The notes below the pieces were generated by a model, which saw only the letters and a program-made list of their open reading frames with translations, was not told the DNA's origin and did no database searches. A stretch of DNA of 64,000 bases from Breviolum minutum Mf 1.05b.01 (taxonomy: Eukaryota; Sar; Dinophyceae; Suessiales; Symbiodiniaceae): positions 85,042 to 149,041 of the forward strand of contig DF239113.1 of the NCBI GenBank assembly GCA_000507305.1. The letters are read 5' to 3'. The stretch's first letter is position 1, and every line of letters starts with the position of its first letter. A program made the position numbers and the translations under genes. Below are positions 45,881-57,885 of the stretch, in pieces.

Positions 45881-46034
45881 TAAATGTAGGTAAATACACC
45901 GTGCATTGAGTGTGTGGGGTAAGCAATCTATTCAATTGGGTGGGAGAATGAATTCTTTGTCCACTTGGATCCCGGGGTTTAGGCCAACAAAAAGGTTACC
46001 TCTTAAGGAAGCAGAATCATTTTCCAACCCTGCT

Positions 46035-46145
46035 GTTGATGGTTCAGAAATCCGTATACCAGTAACAACCACCTGGGATGTATAAAACCTTGTAAATTGT
46101 GGGGAAAAACTACCAACCTTGGCAGGATTTGTGAACCATCAACAG
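46035..46145. repeat. Family L element copy
   Basis: GTTGATGGTTCAGAAATCC ... GGATTTGTGAACCATCAACAG. Confidence 0.85.
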
Positions 46146-46719
46146 TATCCTTACTAAAATTGCGTTTTGACCCCAGTGGAATTGTGATTTTGGGGGATTC
46201 ACGCTGATACTCAAAAGGTTTCATCGACAATTTCCTGGTGGACATGGATGGTTTGACTTTTGACATGGCGTTGCCATCTAGCCAAATATACCAGTCGGCC
46301 ATAGATCCTATATGGGCTACGTCGGAAACTCACACAACTTCCATCATATAGGGGGATTCTCATCTCCCTCACTGGCCCCAAAAAATGATGGTATGTCCTA
46401 AAGCATGTGGATGAATGCATCACTTATTGACGTTTTAAAACCCCCGTCGCAAAAAAGGGACATGATCCTCACAGATCCTTACACATATGAATATGGTATA
46501 CGGTATACCCATAGAATCCATGTATGGAATTATTTACCTAGATTTACCATCATTTACCCATAGCATTCAACCATTCATGTAGGTTAATGTACGATTTTTC
46601 CATTGATAGTATGGGTCATGAATATGATAGAATCCCCTCTAAATTCATCTGAACAACACAAAAACTTCCAGATCTCTGGTTCTCGGAGAGTAATCAACAA
46701 AGCATGTCGATTCAGACAA

Positions 46720-46871
46720 TCATGGCTAGTCAACCGGGGCCCACCCGGGCCACGTACCCCGCCAGAAATAAGGCCTTTTTAAAGGAAACCAATGGTCAAT
46801 AAGCCCTTAATAAGACCTTATTTCTGGGGCGAGGCACGTTAGGAGGGGGGAGGTTGACCAGCCATAAGACA
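46720..46871. repeat. Family K element copy
   Basis: ATGGCTAGTCAACC ... GGTTGACCAGCCAT outer ends; inner CAGAAATAAGGCCTTTTTAA pairs with TTAATAAGACCTTATTTCTG. Confidence 0.85.
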
Positions 46872-46994
46872 AGGCACGTGATGTGAGACGTTTCGGAGGT
46901 TTGATCTGTGACGTACCTCTGGTGCGGACAGGTTGCGAGGAGGGTGTCACGGACGTCAAAAGGGAAGTGGGAAGCTGAAAAAACATAGATTCAT

Positions 46995-47105
46995 ACTTGG
47001 ATGTCCCAGGAAATAAATGGATCATAGCCTACTTGTACATGGGGTATATTGGGATTATTTCCCACTGATCCTGATCTTTTACTAACTTCCTGGGGCATCC
47101 AAGTA
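46995..47105. repeat. Family B element copy
   Basis: ACTTGGATGTCCCAGGAA ... TTCCTGGGGCATCCAAGT. Confidence 0.85.
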
Positions 47106-47734
47106 GATGATTTCTACATGTTCAAACATCTACACATATATTGACGTTGAAGATATGCTATGTATATATTTTATATATACAGCAGGAAGTCCAAGTTGAA
47201 AAAACTTGGGATCATTCCAAAAACCAGCCACTTTGTTTGGTCGACTGAACTTCCAGGGTATACATTAAACAACTCACTGAAACTAACAGCAAAACCACCT
47301 GCAAAGGCCAGACCCCAAAAAGGAAATGAAACATCTTGATTTTCAGGAGCTATGTTGGTTTCAGGGAGGGTATATCAAGTTTATACATGAAGGCAACTGC
47401 TCCTTTGACCCTTTCACCAGGAATAGCAATTGTTACCAAGGGTCACGGGAATGCCAAGTATTATATGTATTGTATTGTAATTGGGGGACTTTTCTTGATT
47501 GGACAAAAAGAAAAAAGTCTTCTCCAACGGGTGTTTGAATCTTGGGTTACTATATGGTAGGAGCAGCAACAATTTAAACAAAAGGCATGTCATCAACCAT
47601 ACCGCTGACAAACCCGTGATTTAACTCCTATATTTTGGAGTCGAACATTTCTTGAGAAGCGTATCATGGTACGCCCACCCCACTGGCCCACATACAAGAT
47701 CATCCAAGTATACAAAAATATACCATGTACTTAT

Positions 47735-47828
47735 CTAGTTGGGGGTTTCAACCCATTTGAAAAATATTCCTCAACTTAAATCATTTCGCCAGGTAGAGGA
47801 AAAAGAAATCTTTCAAACCACAACCTAG
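47735..47828. repeat. Family A element copy
   Basis: CTAGTTGGGGGTTTCAACCC ... CAAACCACAACCTAG, flanked by TTAT on both sides. Confidence 0.85.
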
Positions 47829-47902
47829 TTATGTATACGTAAGTTGTAAACTTCTATATTTCCAAAATTGGCATAAATAAAACCACATTTCAACAAACAA
47901 AC

Positions 47903-48029
47903 AAACAAACAATCACGCCACCAAACTCCATCCCTTCATGTCTTTCCCTCCACCAAATCTGCCTCGTATTGGCTCGCAACAATTTACCAAAGTCGGTCTC
48001 AAACTTCTTCTCCACTTGATCTTTCCTGA
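47903..48029 (-). CDS. Coding block, unknown protein
   Basis: The minus frame QFRKDQVEKKFETDFGKLLR then ANTRQIWWRERHEGMEFGG is strongly charged and stop-free, with about 35% first-position G. It starts beside the end of the D element at 48032 (TTGCAATTCAG|G) and ends before a CAAA repeat at about 47900. No domain recognised. Confidence 0.5.
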
Positions 48030-48031
48030 AT

Positions 48032-48163
48032 TGCAAGAAGGGGCCCGGGACCCTAGTTATAAGGTAGTGAAACAACCCCAGCAAACCCTATGAAAAACCA
48101 TGGTTGTAAACGGGTATAACCAGGATAAATCCATTCATAGTAGTTAGTGGGCCCCATCTTGTG
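48032..48163. repeat. Family D element copy
   Basis: CAAGAAGGGGCCCGGGACC ... GTGGGCCCCATCTTGTG with core AAAACCATGGTTGTAAA. Confidence 0.85.
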
Positions 48164-50525
48164 ATGGAGGATCACATTGAGCAAGTGGTTTTCCAACCAT
48201 GGTTGGGTTTCGTCCCCTAAAATATAGGCTTAGTCCAGTTCTGGATGCCGGAAGTAACGCCCCTTTAACCTAACCACGTATCCTAAGTGGAGGCCCCATC
48301 CTCCAAGCAAACCCCCTCCAACAAAATTTGGATGCTCACCTACTTGGATGTCCCGGGAAGATAGAATCAATGGTGAACATTGATCAATGGCTTACATAAC
48401 CTACTTATAAATGGGTTTTTTGTTGGGTTATAATCAACCCACTGATTCCGATCACCTCTGATCCTAAAGATCCTAACTTCCGTCCCACGACATTCAAGCC
48501 ATCATGAAGGGATTTTCTTCCCAGATTTATTCCAGGTACTGCTTAGCTTTTTCAAAAGCACCAGCTAGCATAAACACCAATGGAGGTGGACAGTTTTTAT
48601 GATATTCCTTCGAAAAATTGGGCGATTCTTAGGTTCAAAATGTCACAGTTTTTCGTTGCGAGCGAGAAAAACCTGGGTTCCTTTAAGGATGATGATAAAC
48701 CTTTACAATAAAAAAATGGTGGTTACATAAACCAACCCATCAAAAAATGGGTGGCCAGGGACTTTCAGGCAAAACCTAGTTCTGAATGAAGTCATATAAA
48801 TATGATGCACAGTTACATCCCAAAATTCGGTGCAGATCTTCCACAAAATTCTGGGGCAAACACAAACAAAATAAGTTGAAACCTCTAGCCCCACAAGGTG
48901 GGTCCCTACCACTTATAAGAGGAGTTGTAAGCCCTTATAAATGGCCTCATACGTTATTTCACCCTAGGGGCTTCCTCCCCCATGTATAACTGGTAAGGGC
49001 CAGTTAATTGTAGTATCTTTGAAGGCGTAACAAAAAAAATCCTACATGTTCCAATTATGTCCCAACCTCCAACATAAAACGATCCTACATCTCTCTACAA
49101 ACTGAAGAACATGAACATCAAACATGGAGCTTTTGTAAGATTTTTGGTAACGAATTATGAAGGTTTAAAGGGATTCCCTACTAAAAATGGAATAATCTTG
49201 GTGCTGACTGGCATCCTGCTTGGGGGGGGTAGTTCCAACATATCCCATCCACTGCGTTTTTTTGTTCAAAAACCAATACGTCGGGGTTTTCAATCAACAG
49301 GACTCACGACTCATAACACCTGCGGAAGGTTCCGTTTCGCACTGAGATATCTATGGTACTTAGTAACTATGTATACCCTTGGACCCCAAAACCATGAAAA
49401 ATGAAGGTTTTAAACCCCCAATATATGGGTTATAACCCTAAAAATGAAGGTTTTGGGTTCCCATGGTAGGTAGTAAATGGGTTATCCCTCTAAGTAGGTT
49501 GATTTCGTCCCATAGGTGACATAAACCAACTTACCAACTACCAGTAGTTGCGATCACTTCCAGCCGTATAGGGTTTTTGTCAAAAGCCAAGTCGCTGATC
49601 TGTCTCAAACACCGTCCTTGGAAAAACAACAACAAAAGAGATGACGGCAAAAAACAAAAAAAAACTTCCATGTGAGACAAAAACTAATGACAAAAGGGGG
49701 AAGGGAAAATAAATGGGTCAATTTTGTTGGGATATTTGCCTTTGAAAACTACACATTTCCCCTGAAAAATTGTAGTTGGAAGATAAGTATCCGAAAACTT
49801 CTCCCAAGTGACTATTTTTGCAGACCAATGCATCAATCCCTGCGAAATTACAGGTTCATTCACCTTTCCATTGCTTGGAGGATCATCCCAATTAGTAAGT
49901 GGTTAGGATCATCCCCTTTGATCATCCAAGTGGAGGGTCCAATCGTTGATCCTTGAGGTAGTTAACTCAATGGCGGAAGTAACCCCCCCAAAAAACTAAC
50001 CACGAATCCTAAGTCGGGGGCCCCATCCTCCAAGTGGGATGATACACCAATGGCATTTAGCTGATTTTTTTTCTCGGGATTCTTTAGGATCTTTAAAAAG
50101 ACCATAAATAACCACGTGATTTTTGGGGCATATATGGGTGTTTCCTTACATGGTGGTACCCCCAAATCATCCATTAAAAAATAGGGATTTCCATTGATAA
50201 AATCATCCATTTTGGGGTATAGTATATACCCCTAATTTTTGGGAAACACCCATCTAGGGATTTCCCAAAACAACCGGGGGCCCCACTGGTTGGTAGGTAG
50301 TGCCCGAGGCCTATCCCACCCTCCGCCGAGGCGCAAGATCTTATTGGCCGAGAGTTGACTGGCCTTCCTTCGGAGGCCATAGTTCCGACGCGCCGAACTG
50401 GCACCTCGAAGAGAGGGGGTGACGGTGTGACATGGGAGGAATGGCAAAAATGACACAGTCCCTAAGAATCCAGGACTATCCTGAGATATCTGGAGGATGG
50501 GATTGGATCCCTTAATACCACTCTA
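48164..50525. other. No gene called; repeat mosaic
   Basis: B element at about 48342-48498, P-type repeat near 48893-49000 (AAGGTGGGTCCC), O-type ends near 49876-50036 and an H element at about 50135-50256. A short GC-rich stretch at 50310-50450 has open frames on the minus strand but no clear protein. Confidence 0.4.
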
Positions 50526-50529
50526 GGGA

Positions 50530-50662
50530 AGGCTTAGAGGTAGTTATAAAGGTAGTGAGTTATAACCCCAGGTTTAACCCCTAATGAAAAACCCATGGTT
50601 GTAAATGGGTATCACTAGGGATACATCCACGGAAATAGTAGTTAGGGGGCCCCATCTTGTGG
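50530..50662. repeat. Family D element, diverged left end
   Basis: GTAGTTATAAAGGTAG ... TAGGGGGCCCCATCTTGTG. Confidence 0.75.
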
Positions 50663-50672
50663 GGTGTGGATC

Positions 50673-50810
50673 CTTAAAGGTTCAGGGTACTTAGGATACG
50701 TGGATAGTAGCCAGGGTTTTTGAAAACCCCTATAAGTGGGTTATATGTCCCCAAATCCTACGGTTATAGACCTACATATAACCAGTTACTAAGTATCTTG
50801 AACCTCTAAG
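50673..50810. repeat. Family C element copy
   Basis: AAAGGTTCAGGGTACTTAGG ... AGTATCTTGAACCTCTAAG. Confidence 0.85.
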
Positions 50811-50871
50811 GAGGAATGGCAGAAATGACACGGTGATAAAACGCGGGTCATTTTTTTGAACAACTTACCCC

Positions 50872-51003
50872 TAGTCTGCCCCAAAATACCTTATGAGGAA
50901 TTAGGTGTTTGGACCCCGAAAGACCTCCTATAGAAAGGAAGGCCTTTAGGGGGTTCCAAACACCCAATCAAAAGGTATTTGGAGGATTTTGGATGACTAG
51001 GGT
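50872..51003. repeat. Family T inverted repeat
   Basis: CCCTAGTCTGCCCCAAAATA ... GGTATTTGGAGGATTTTGGA. Confidence 0.8.
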
Positions 51004-51009
51004 ACAATG

Positions 51010-52180
51010 ATGTATCACCCAACGTAATATATGCAGAAATATATATTATATGAATGTCTATATCATATATCTATGCTTAGAACCCTTTGATGACCCTGAT
51101 TTTGCTTGGGAAAGGCCGTGTTTTGAGGGGTTGACCTTCAAAAAGAGACATCGTTGGGGCTCCACAAGTAGGTATTGATACTTAATGGTCACTCTGTACT
51201 GAAGTAATGTTTGTGTGAAGCAGCCTCACTCAACCAATGATTACCCTCTAATTATAAACCTTTGAACATTCCAAAAAAAATAGCAACAAAGTCAGTCAAC
51301 AGTTGTTCAACTTGATGAATTTCCCTCCGATTGAAATCGAGGAAGAAACCATTTTTTTTGCCGAAAAAAAATCGGTGCGGGTTTCCATCATCAATTGATT
51401 GGGTTTCCAGCCGTTTCATTTTCGGGTGGCATTCACCTAAATGTGGGTTATAAGTTATCACCCCCCTAAAAACCCAAGGAAGCAACACCGTGGGTTCCCA
51501 ACAACTCATGGAACAAAATGGAGGTGTTCAGCCCTCAAAACATGATTGTTATAAGTTATAACCCCCTGGTTCTCATGGCATTTACCAGCAAAATTCCTCC
51601 ACCTGATCTCCCACCCTTCAATTAAACTCGCTCCCGTTTCGGGGCACTGCGTGAGATCTCGGCGTTTTCACCCTTCTGGCTGTGATTCTCGCTGCTGCGA
51701 TCGAAACTGCCATTGGTATTGCCACTGCGTTCTTGTTCCTCGGTGAGGTTTGATGGTTACTTGATGTTACTTGGATGTCCTGTTGGAAGGTAGGATCAAT
51801 GGTTGGTAACTTCAAGGGCATTACCTTAGAACCCTGGATGTAAACCCCTTAAAATAGTATGGGCTTAACTATGATCTACCACCATCTGAGCATCAATCTT
51901 TAGCGGCTTTTTCCTTCTCATTCCAAGGGGTTGCAGCCAAGGGTTCCTGCTTATTTCCTTTGATAACTGGGTTATTTCACCTACTTATCAAAAATGGCGT
52001 ACTTGAATTTGCATAAGATGCCTGGAAAAGTAAAAAATATTCTCCCAAATGGTGGTGGTCACTGCCATGGTAGAAAGAAAAAAATCACCTTAAACAAATC
52101 CAGGGGTATATCAGGATTATAGCCCACTGATCCGATCACCTTTGATCCTAACTTCCGTCCCACGACATCCACGTACCTGG
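51010..52180. other. No gene called; split B-type element and unassigned sequence
   Basis: A B-like left end at about 51768 (ACTTGGATGTCCTGTTGGAA) and a B-like right end at about 52120-52170 (GATCCTAACTTCCGTCCCAC) are separated by other sequence, including a CAAATGGTGGT...CCATGGTAG element. No supported gene. Confidence 0.4.
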
Positions 52181-52181
52181 C

Positions 52182-52430
52182 TTATCAACCACCTCCCGCA
52201 CGTACCACCCTCATAAATAAGGTTTTTAAGGGAAACCAATGGTTAACTGCTTGGCGGTTTCAACCCATCTGAAAAATATGCTCGTCAAATTGGAAATCTT
52301 CCCCAATTTTCGGGATGAACATAACAAATCTTTGAAACCATCACTGCCATCACTTAGTTAATACGTGTTTAATAACGTCGGCTATTTCTGGGGAAGGTAT
52401 GTTAGGGGAGGTTGGTTGATCAGGCCATAA
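52182..52430. mobile_element. Family K element with a family A element nested inside
   Basis: K arms CTTATCAACCACCTCCCGCA ... AGGGGAGGTTGGTTGATCAG, interrupted by the A element at 52248-52356. Confidence 0.8.
52248..52356. mobile_element. Family A element nested in K
   Basis: CTGCTTGGCGGTTTCAACCC ... CATCACTTAG, with TTAA directly on both sides. Confidence 0.8.
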
Positions 52431-52710
52431 TGCTACAAAAGGTACTGGGATGTCTTGCTGGTGGGTAGTCACTGGGGTTTGGGAGTTCCATTTGTGTCAA
52501 ACCTTTAAATTCTTCCCAATTCTCATGGCAAACAATTAAGAAAAAAGGAAACCGCCTACTAGGTGGGCCCCTTTTAGATATAAATTGAATATAACTCCTA
52601 TAAATGGTCTTATAAATGGGCAACTTCGGTGATAAACCTACGGACCCAGGGGTTATTTCACTCCATAAATTAGCGATTGTTGGGGACCACCTTGGGGCCG
52701 AGACCACAAG

Positions 52711-52989
52711 GTAACACCACTTCTAGGGATGAAAGTTCCCTTCGCCTTTGGCAACATAGTCAACAAAAAAGTGAAAGCCTGCATTCTGTTGGTATCTGCA
52801 CTGCATCTCAAAATGCCAAAAACAGCAGGCAAGTGAAATGAAGCGATTCGTGCCTCGTCTTCGGCTGTGCCGGAGTGAGTCGTGATGATCTGGAAGGTCC
52901 CAGCAAAGTGCAGGACTGTTCCATGAAATGTTGAAAGAGAGCGTTGAGGACCAAACATTAAAGGGAAGGCTGGAAGTCTGGCACGCTTC
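52711..52989 (+). CDS. Coding block with four in-frame TGA codons
   Basis: One plus frame: DHKVTPLLGMKVPFAFGNIV, KACILLVSALHLKMPKTAGK, then TGA at 52834, 52876, 52924 and 52945 in contexts K-W-NEAIRASS, PE-W-VVMIWK, VP-W-NVERER and R-W-GPNIKG. First-position G is about 33% by hand. There are no TAA or TAG codons. The reverse strand has a longer stop-free frame (52653-53024) because each TGA reads there as TCA; its composition looks like a shadow. Family unknown; possibly one membrane-associated helix (ACILLVSAL). Confidence 0.55.
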
Positions 52990-53170
52990 TTTTTTTTTGA
53001 AAGAAACTCGTCGTTTTTAATCACCCTTCATTGAAAGAAATGGTTCCTTTCTGATCACGATTTTCCTTGAAAGAAACTCTTCTTTTTTAATCACACTTCT
53101 TTTTGAAAGAAACTCTTCTTTTTCAATCACGCTTCATGTTTTAATGGAAACTCTTCTTTTTGTGTTTTTT
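52990..53170. repeat. Degenerate tandem repeat, unit about 37-40 bp
   Basis: Four to five copies of TTGAAAGAAACTCTTCTTTT followed by TAATCACACTTC with variation. Confidence 0.75.
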
Positions 53171-53189
53171 TGAAAACAACTTGACACAT

Positions 53190-53268
53190 TGAGCGTGGGC
53201 ACAGTTGGCACAGTTGGGATCAGCTGACACGGTTGGCACACTGTGTGTCAACTGTGCCAACCGTGACC
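53190..53268. repeat. GGCACAGTTG repeats forming a hairpin
   Basis: GGCACAGTTGGCACAGTTGG, then ACGGTTGGCACACTGTG, then TCAACTGTGCCAACCGTG; the last is complementary to the preceding units. Confidence 0.75.
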
Positions 53269-53717
53269 CTTCCCTGGTACGGCCCCGTTTGCGGTCGCAA
53301 TGTGTACCTTCATGAAATACGGGTCATAGGGATCCTAATTACCATTGATGAATCCCTACATAACTGAGTAGTGATTCATCCCATTAAGTTCAACAACCAC
53401 CTTTTTTATAGGTTGGTGTTAACGAGTTTCACCCCTTTTTTTATAAGGGTTTATCATGATCCAAACGGAACCACCACTTTTTTATATGGTGGCGGTTGAC
53501 TTCCAGGGTATAAAGAAAAATATATGTACCTAGAAGCCAAATGACCCAGGTTTTGGAAGATTTGACCCATAAAATGGATGGACAACCGTGCAAAAAAGAG
53601 GTCGATCGTTGGGTTTTAGGTATATACAGCAAGTAACCAGCCCTAGGAATCCAGGTATGTCTCAAATGCTCCAAGACTCTGGTGAATCACTGGTATTTCT
53701 GCTGGGCCTCGGTGGGT

Positions 53718-53850
53718 ACTTGGATGTCCCGGGAAGTTAGGATCAAAGGTGACCGGATCAGTGGGTTATAACCCTAGTATCCCTCCTTTATAAGTGGGTC
53801 ATAATCCATTTACCAACCATTGACCTCAACTTCCAACAGGACATCGAAGT
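53718..53850. repeat. Family B element copy
   Basis: ACTTGGATGTCCCGGGAAGT ... ACTTCCAACAGGACATCGAA. Confidence 0.85.
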
Positions 53851-55320
53851 ACTTATAAGCCCCCGTAAAATCACAGTTGGGAGATTCGTTTGGGGTCCCA
53901 TGGATTGGATTCCCTTGGCGAGGCCTCACAGCACGGCTGAGGTCTTGGGGATGATACTTCCAGACCCTTACAAAAAGGAATGATGGCCACGGATAAAACC
54001 AATGGAAAATGGCATACCCTTTGGGAAAACGAACATATTTGTAGAAATTCGGAATATTTCCTGAATTCAAGCTTTTTGAGCGTTTTGGGTTGCTAATTTC
54101 AGGTTGCTTTCTTCTCGCACATTCCAGTATGATTCTGTACACCCTGGAAGTCCAGGTGACCAAACAAAGTGTCTGGTCTTTAGGGGTAGCTGCTTAGCTC
54201 GCTCCCTCCCTACCCAGAACCATCCATGGAAAATGGTATATTTACCTAGTATGAAGGGTTGATTATTATAGTACATGTAGGTAAACATAATGTAAAATAT
54301 ACAGTCTTCCATGAATGCTATGGGATATCATGGTTCGGATTTTTAAATAACCCCACCAGCTACAAATCGCGCCCTTCGCAGTACCAGCTAGTAGTTCTTT
54401 AAGTGGCTAACTATTTGTAACCATTTGGAAAGGGGTCCCACGTTGCCTTAGTTAGGGGACAACAACGATCACCATGGTTATTAACCACGGCTACCAAGTC
54501 CTGGGGTCCTGAGATGATGCTCCAAGTAGACCTGTCTTGTGTTGAAAAAAGGGATGTGTGGGGATAACCACAATTAAAAAAAAAGGTTTTTGTGAAGATG
54601 CCACAAGCACAAGCTGGAGATACCACAAGATGCCTATTGAGGATAAAAATACTTAAACAAATATTAAGATATATAGGTAATTATATATATACAATATGCC
54701 TTGTTAGCAGGACCAATTATGAGAAAACAACCTTGATGATTTCATTTCTGGCTGGAATGCTTATGTCATTTCTTGAATCCTATGGCAACAGTACCGAGAA
54801 CATCCTATTTCAACATTCACTACCCATGGCCTATAACATCCTCCATGTACCCAATATTTACCTATATGTTTCAACTCATTTGACAAAATATGAACCAAAA
54901 TTGGATCATTTCCCGTTGAAATAAACAACATTTTCAAACCAACTCAGTTCAAACTCTTAGGCAAATTGGACCAATCTCCATCGGTTAGGTGACTATATGT
55001 ATTGAATGTCTTTGCACTCAATTTCAATGGTATATTTTTTAATTGAGCCACGAAAAAAACTTCTTACATTCCCATAATACTGGTTGTTGAATAGGGATCC
55101 TTAAAATGGTTCATTATACTTCCTATATATCTGGGTAGTATTTCATCCCCTATCAACCAGGTTTTTTTTCATTCCTCAACTGGAAACCCGAGGCCCGAGG
55201 CACGTCATCGGTCCACCCGCACGGTTATCCACCCGCAGGCTTTCCAATTGACTTTCAAGGACAGCGACCTGGCTCGTGTGGGGTCATCATATGACACCAA
55301 GCCACAATCCATGCACTACT

Positions 55321-55424
55321 GTTGATGCAAAAAATCCTGCATCACCTGGATTGTAGTAAAACTTTGTAAATCATGAGAAAATAACTACCTATCAGCTGGT
55401 TAGCCGGATTTCTTCTATCAACAG
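55321..55424. repeat. Family L element copy (GT...AG ends)
   Basis: GTTGATGCAAAAAATCCTGC ... GCCGGATTTCTTCTATCAAC then AG. Confidence 0.8.
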
Positions 55425-55781
55425 ACTTAGAGTTGCTAGTTGGGGTGGTTGGACATCCACGAAAATCTTCGAAATGGTGGTGAAAAATGGCGATGAATCC
55501 CATGGTACAATCCGTAAAAAAGCTACCTGAAAAACAAATCCAAGTTCAGGGAATATTCCTTAAATTCACCATACATTTGCACTGTTTGATGCCCGCAAAA
55601 TAGGTCCCATTCATAGAAATCACTGGTGGAAATCCGACATGAGAGCTTCAGTTATTGTTTTTCTTTCTAATTTTGGTTGTTTTTTTTGGCCAAAAATCTT
55701 CGGGGTGGTAATGTAATTTTGTTAGGGGGGTCGTTTCAGTGTTTGGAGGTAGATGCATGTGGGAGGTTGATTGATGAAATA

Positions 55782-55879
55782 CTAGTTGGTGGTTTCAAGC
55801 AATTTGGAAAATATTAGTCAAATTCGATCATTTTCCCAGGTGGCCGTGAACTTAAAAAATATTTGAAACCACCATCTAG
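55782..55879. repeat. Family A element copy
   Basis: CTAGTTGGTGGTTTCAAGC ... TTGAAACCACCATCTAG, flanked by AATA on both sides. Confidence 0.85.
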
Positions 55880-56334
55880 AATAGCGAGGGAACTGGATTG
55901 TTTACAAGATACTTGGATAACTGGGACTTGTAAAGACATCCCATAAACTGATAAAGCTGAGTTTTACACACATATCACTCATCCATGGTTTGTCCACGCG
56001 ACTTCTTTGGGAACAGCCATCTTGGTTCATGTTATAGGTCTTGAAGCAAATGGACCGTGCCTGAATGTTCAGGATACTTCCCAGAAAACTAACGACTCTT
56101 GAACCTTCAAATTCATCCCTTTGAAAAGGAAACATCTTCATTTAACCTTTGTTTTTGTGGTTCCATGTTCTTTGACTTATGTGAACAAATCATACCTCAA
56201 GGACTTTGTAACAAAGATGACTTAACGATTATGATGAAGTCGTTGGATACTGTGGTGTGGAAACAACCCTACTGGGATGTCCATAGTACTTTGTAAATGG
56301 TTAGTAAGTTGGTTTCTTTCACCTATTTTACGTC

Positions 56335-56962
56335 TAAGCTGCAAAACGTGTGCAGCTGCGCAGGGCCAAGTGTTTTAATCATAACCATTCTGTCCACTTC
56401 CCATACTCAGTGGACAGAAGATGGTCAAATTCAACAAAACTCCTCCCCAAGCGTTTCAGAGCTGCTGCCATCCAATGCATTCACCATCTGAAAAAAGGAC
56501 AGTGGTCTTGTTCCTCGGCTCCAAGGCCTAAAGCTGCTACAGCCCAGGTAGCCTGCTCTGATGTGTGGAAATGGCCAAGGTGGTTAACAACCTCTTGAAA
56601 TTGCCTTTTCAACTTGTTCATCTCGGCTAAGGTCTTGAGGTTCTTATCTGCACGGCAGAGAAAGATAAAGTTGAAGTCATCTGCAGCTTTTCATTTGCAC
56701 GTCAGTAAGCAAAACGCACACTGACGGGTTGTTCTAAGGGTCCAGCCTGTCAACCGCTTGACATTTTGCTCAATCTTGTCGTTGGCATCTGCACGGGCCA
56801 TTTCCACACAGCGGGCATATCATGCCCTCTCTGTACGTGGTCAGTGAGCCAGCTGGGCGGCCAAACTACTTTCATATTCATCAAGTAAAGCTCGCTTCTT
56901 CGTCGCCTGCGCTGTTTGCTTCTCGAGCTTGCGTTGTTACCTTTGAATCTTTGACCCATTTC
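56335..56962 (-). CDS. Long charged, helix-rich coding block; six in-frame stops read as sense
   Basis: About 205 codons in one minus frame. It starts KIQR, TAA (Gln), QRKLEKQTAQATKKRALLDE. TGA codons then follow in LAH-W-PRTERA-W-YARCVEM and LLTCK-W-KAADDFNF. DKNLKTLAEMNKLKRQFQEV, a further TGA (FFRW-W-MHWMAAALKRLG) and one in TEWL-W-LKHLALR complete it. First-position G is about 34% and second-position A about 37% by hand. Content is Lys/Glu/Ala/Gln-rich, consistent with coiled coil, with one CxxC-type cluster (CAFCLLTC). It ends at a B-type repeat near 56334. Family unknown. Confidence 0.6.
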
Positions 56963-57885
56963 TAAGTACCAGCTGGACATCCCAGTACCTTTGTAACCTC
57001 TTCGCACCAACCACAATGGCTAATCAACCAACCTCCCCTACCCTCCCCAGAAATAAGCCCTTATCAAGACCTTGTGAACAATTTGTTTCCCTAAAAAAGG
57101 CCTTAACCCCTGATTTGTGAGGTGTTTTTTTTGTTGGCACGCCTTTACGGACCCATCGAAGTGGAATCCCTTCAAAAATCCTGGTAGATGGGTGGTTCAT
57201 GGCTGCTGTTGGCAATACGCCCAGAGTCATAGGTGCATTACACTACCCAGAACTACATCCAAACACCCCATCCCAAATGCTCCATGTATGGTCTATTTAC
57301 CTTACATTTGGGCAGTTTTGGGGGGGGTAAATGTGGCGAGTAGGCACCAAAAACATTGAGCATCTGGGAATGGGTGTTTGGATGTATTTATCTAGGAATT
57401 AAAATACCTCTTTCAATTACCCAGTTTTGTAGGTACTTTAAAACAAATCCCATTGAGTACTTAGCGTACTGAAATGTAGTACGAACATCTTGAATTTGAC
57501 AAGATGCTGAAGAAGAACTCCGCCCAGTTTGCAGTTGAAGAAAGCCAACTGTTCCAGATGTTCCAGTATTCACATATTATTACCACCCCCGAAATTTGAT
57601 ATAGCCCCTAAATAAAGGGATGATTGGAAGACTACTTTCCTCTTAAAATGGTCCATTTTCAGAGGGAAAAACTGTTCTGCTTTGAGAGTGTGATTTTCCG
57701 GGTTTTATTCACATCCCAGCCCATAACATCCATGGAAAATGGTATATTCACCTACATTTACAAAACTTATAAACCAAATGGAAGTAAATATACCAGTCCC
57801 ACGGATGGTATGGGCAGGTGATCTGACTGCGGATGTTGTAAAATCCCGAGAAAGGGAACCTGGCCATTGGCTGAGCAAGTTATCT

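Noticed and set aside
54592..54924. 110-codon plus-strand frame
   Set aside because: AT-rich, its last third is a degraded A element, and base periodicity is weak.
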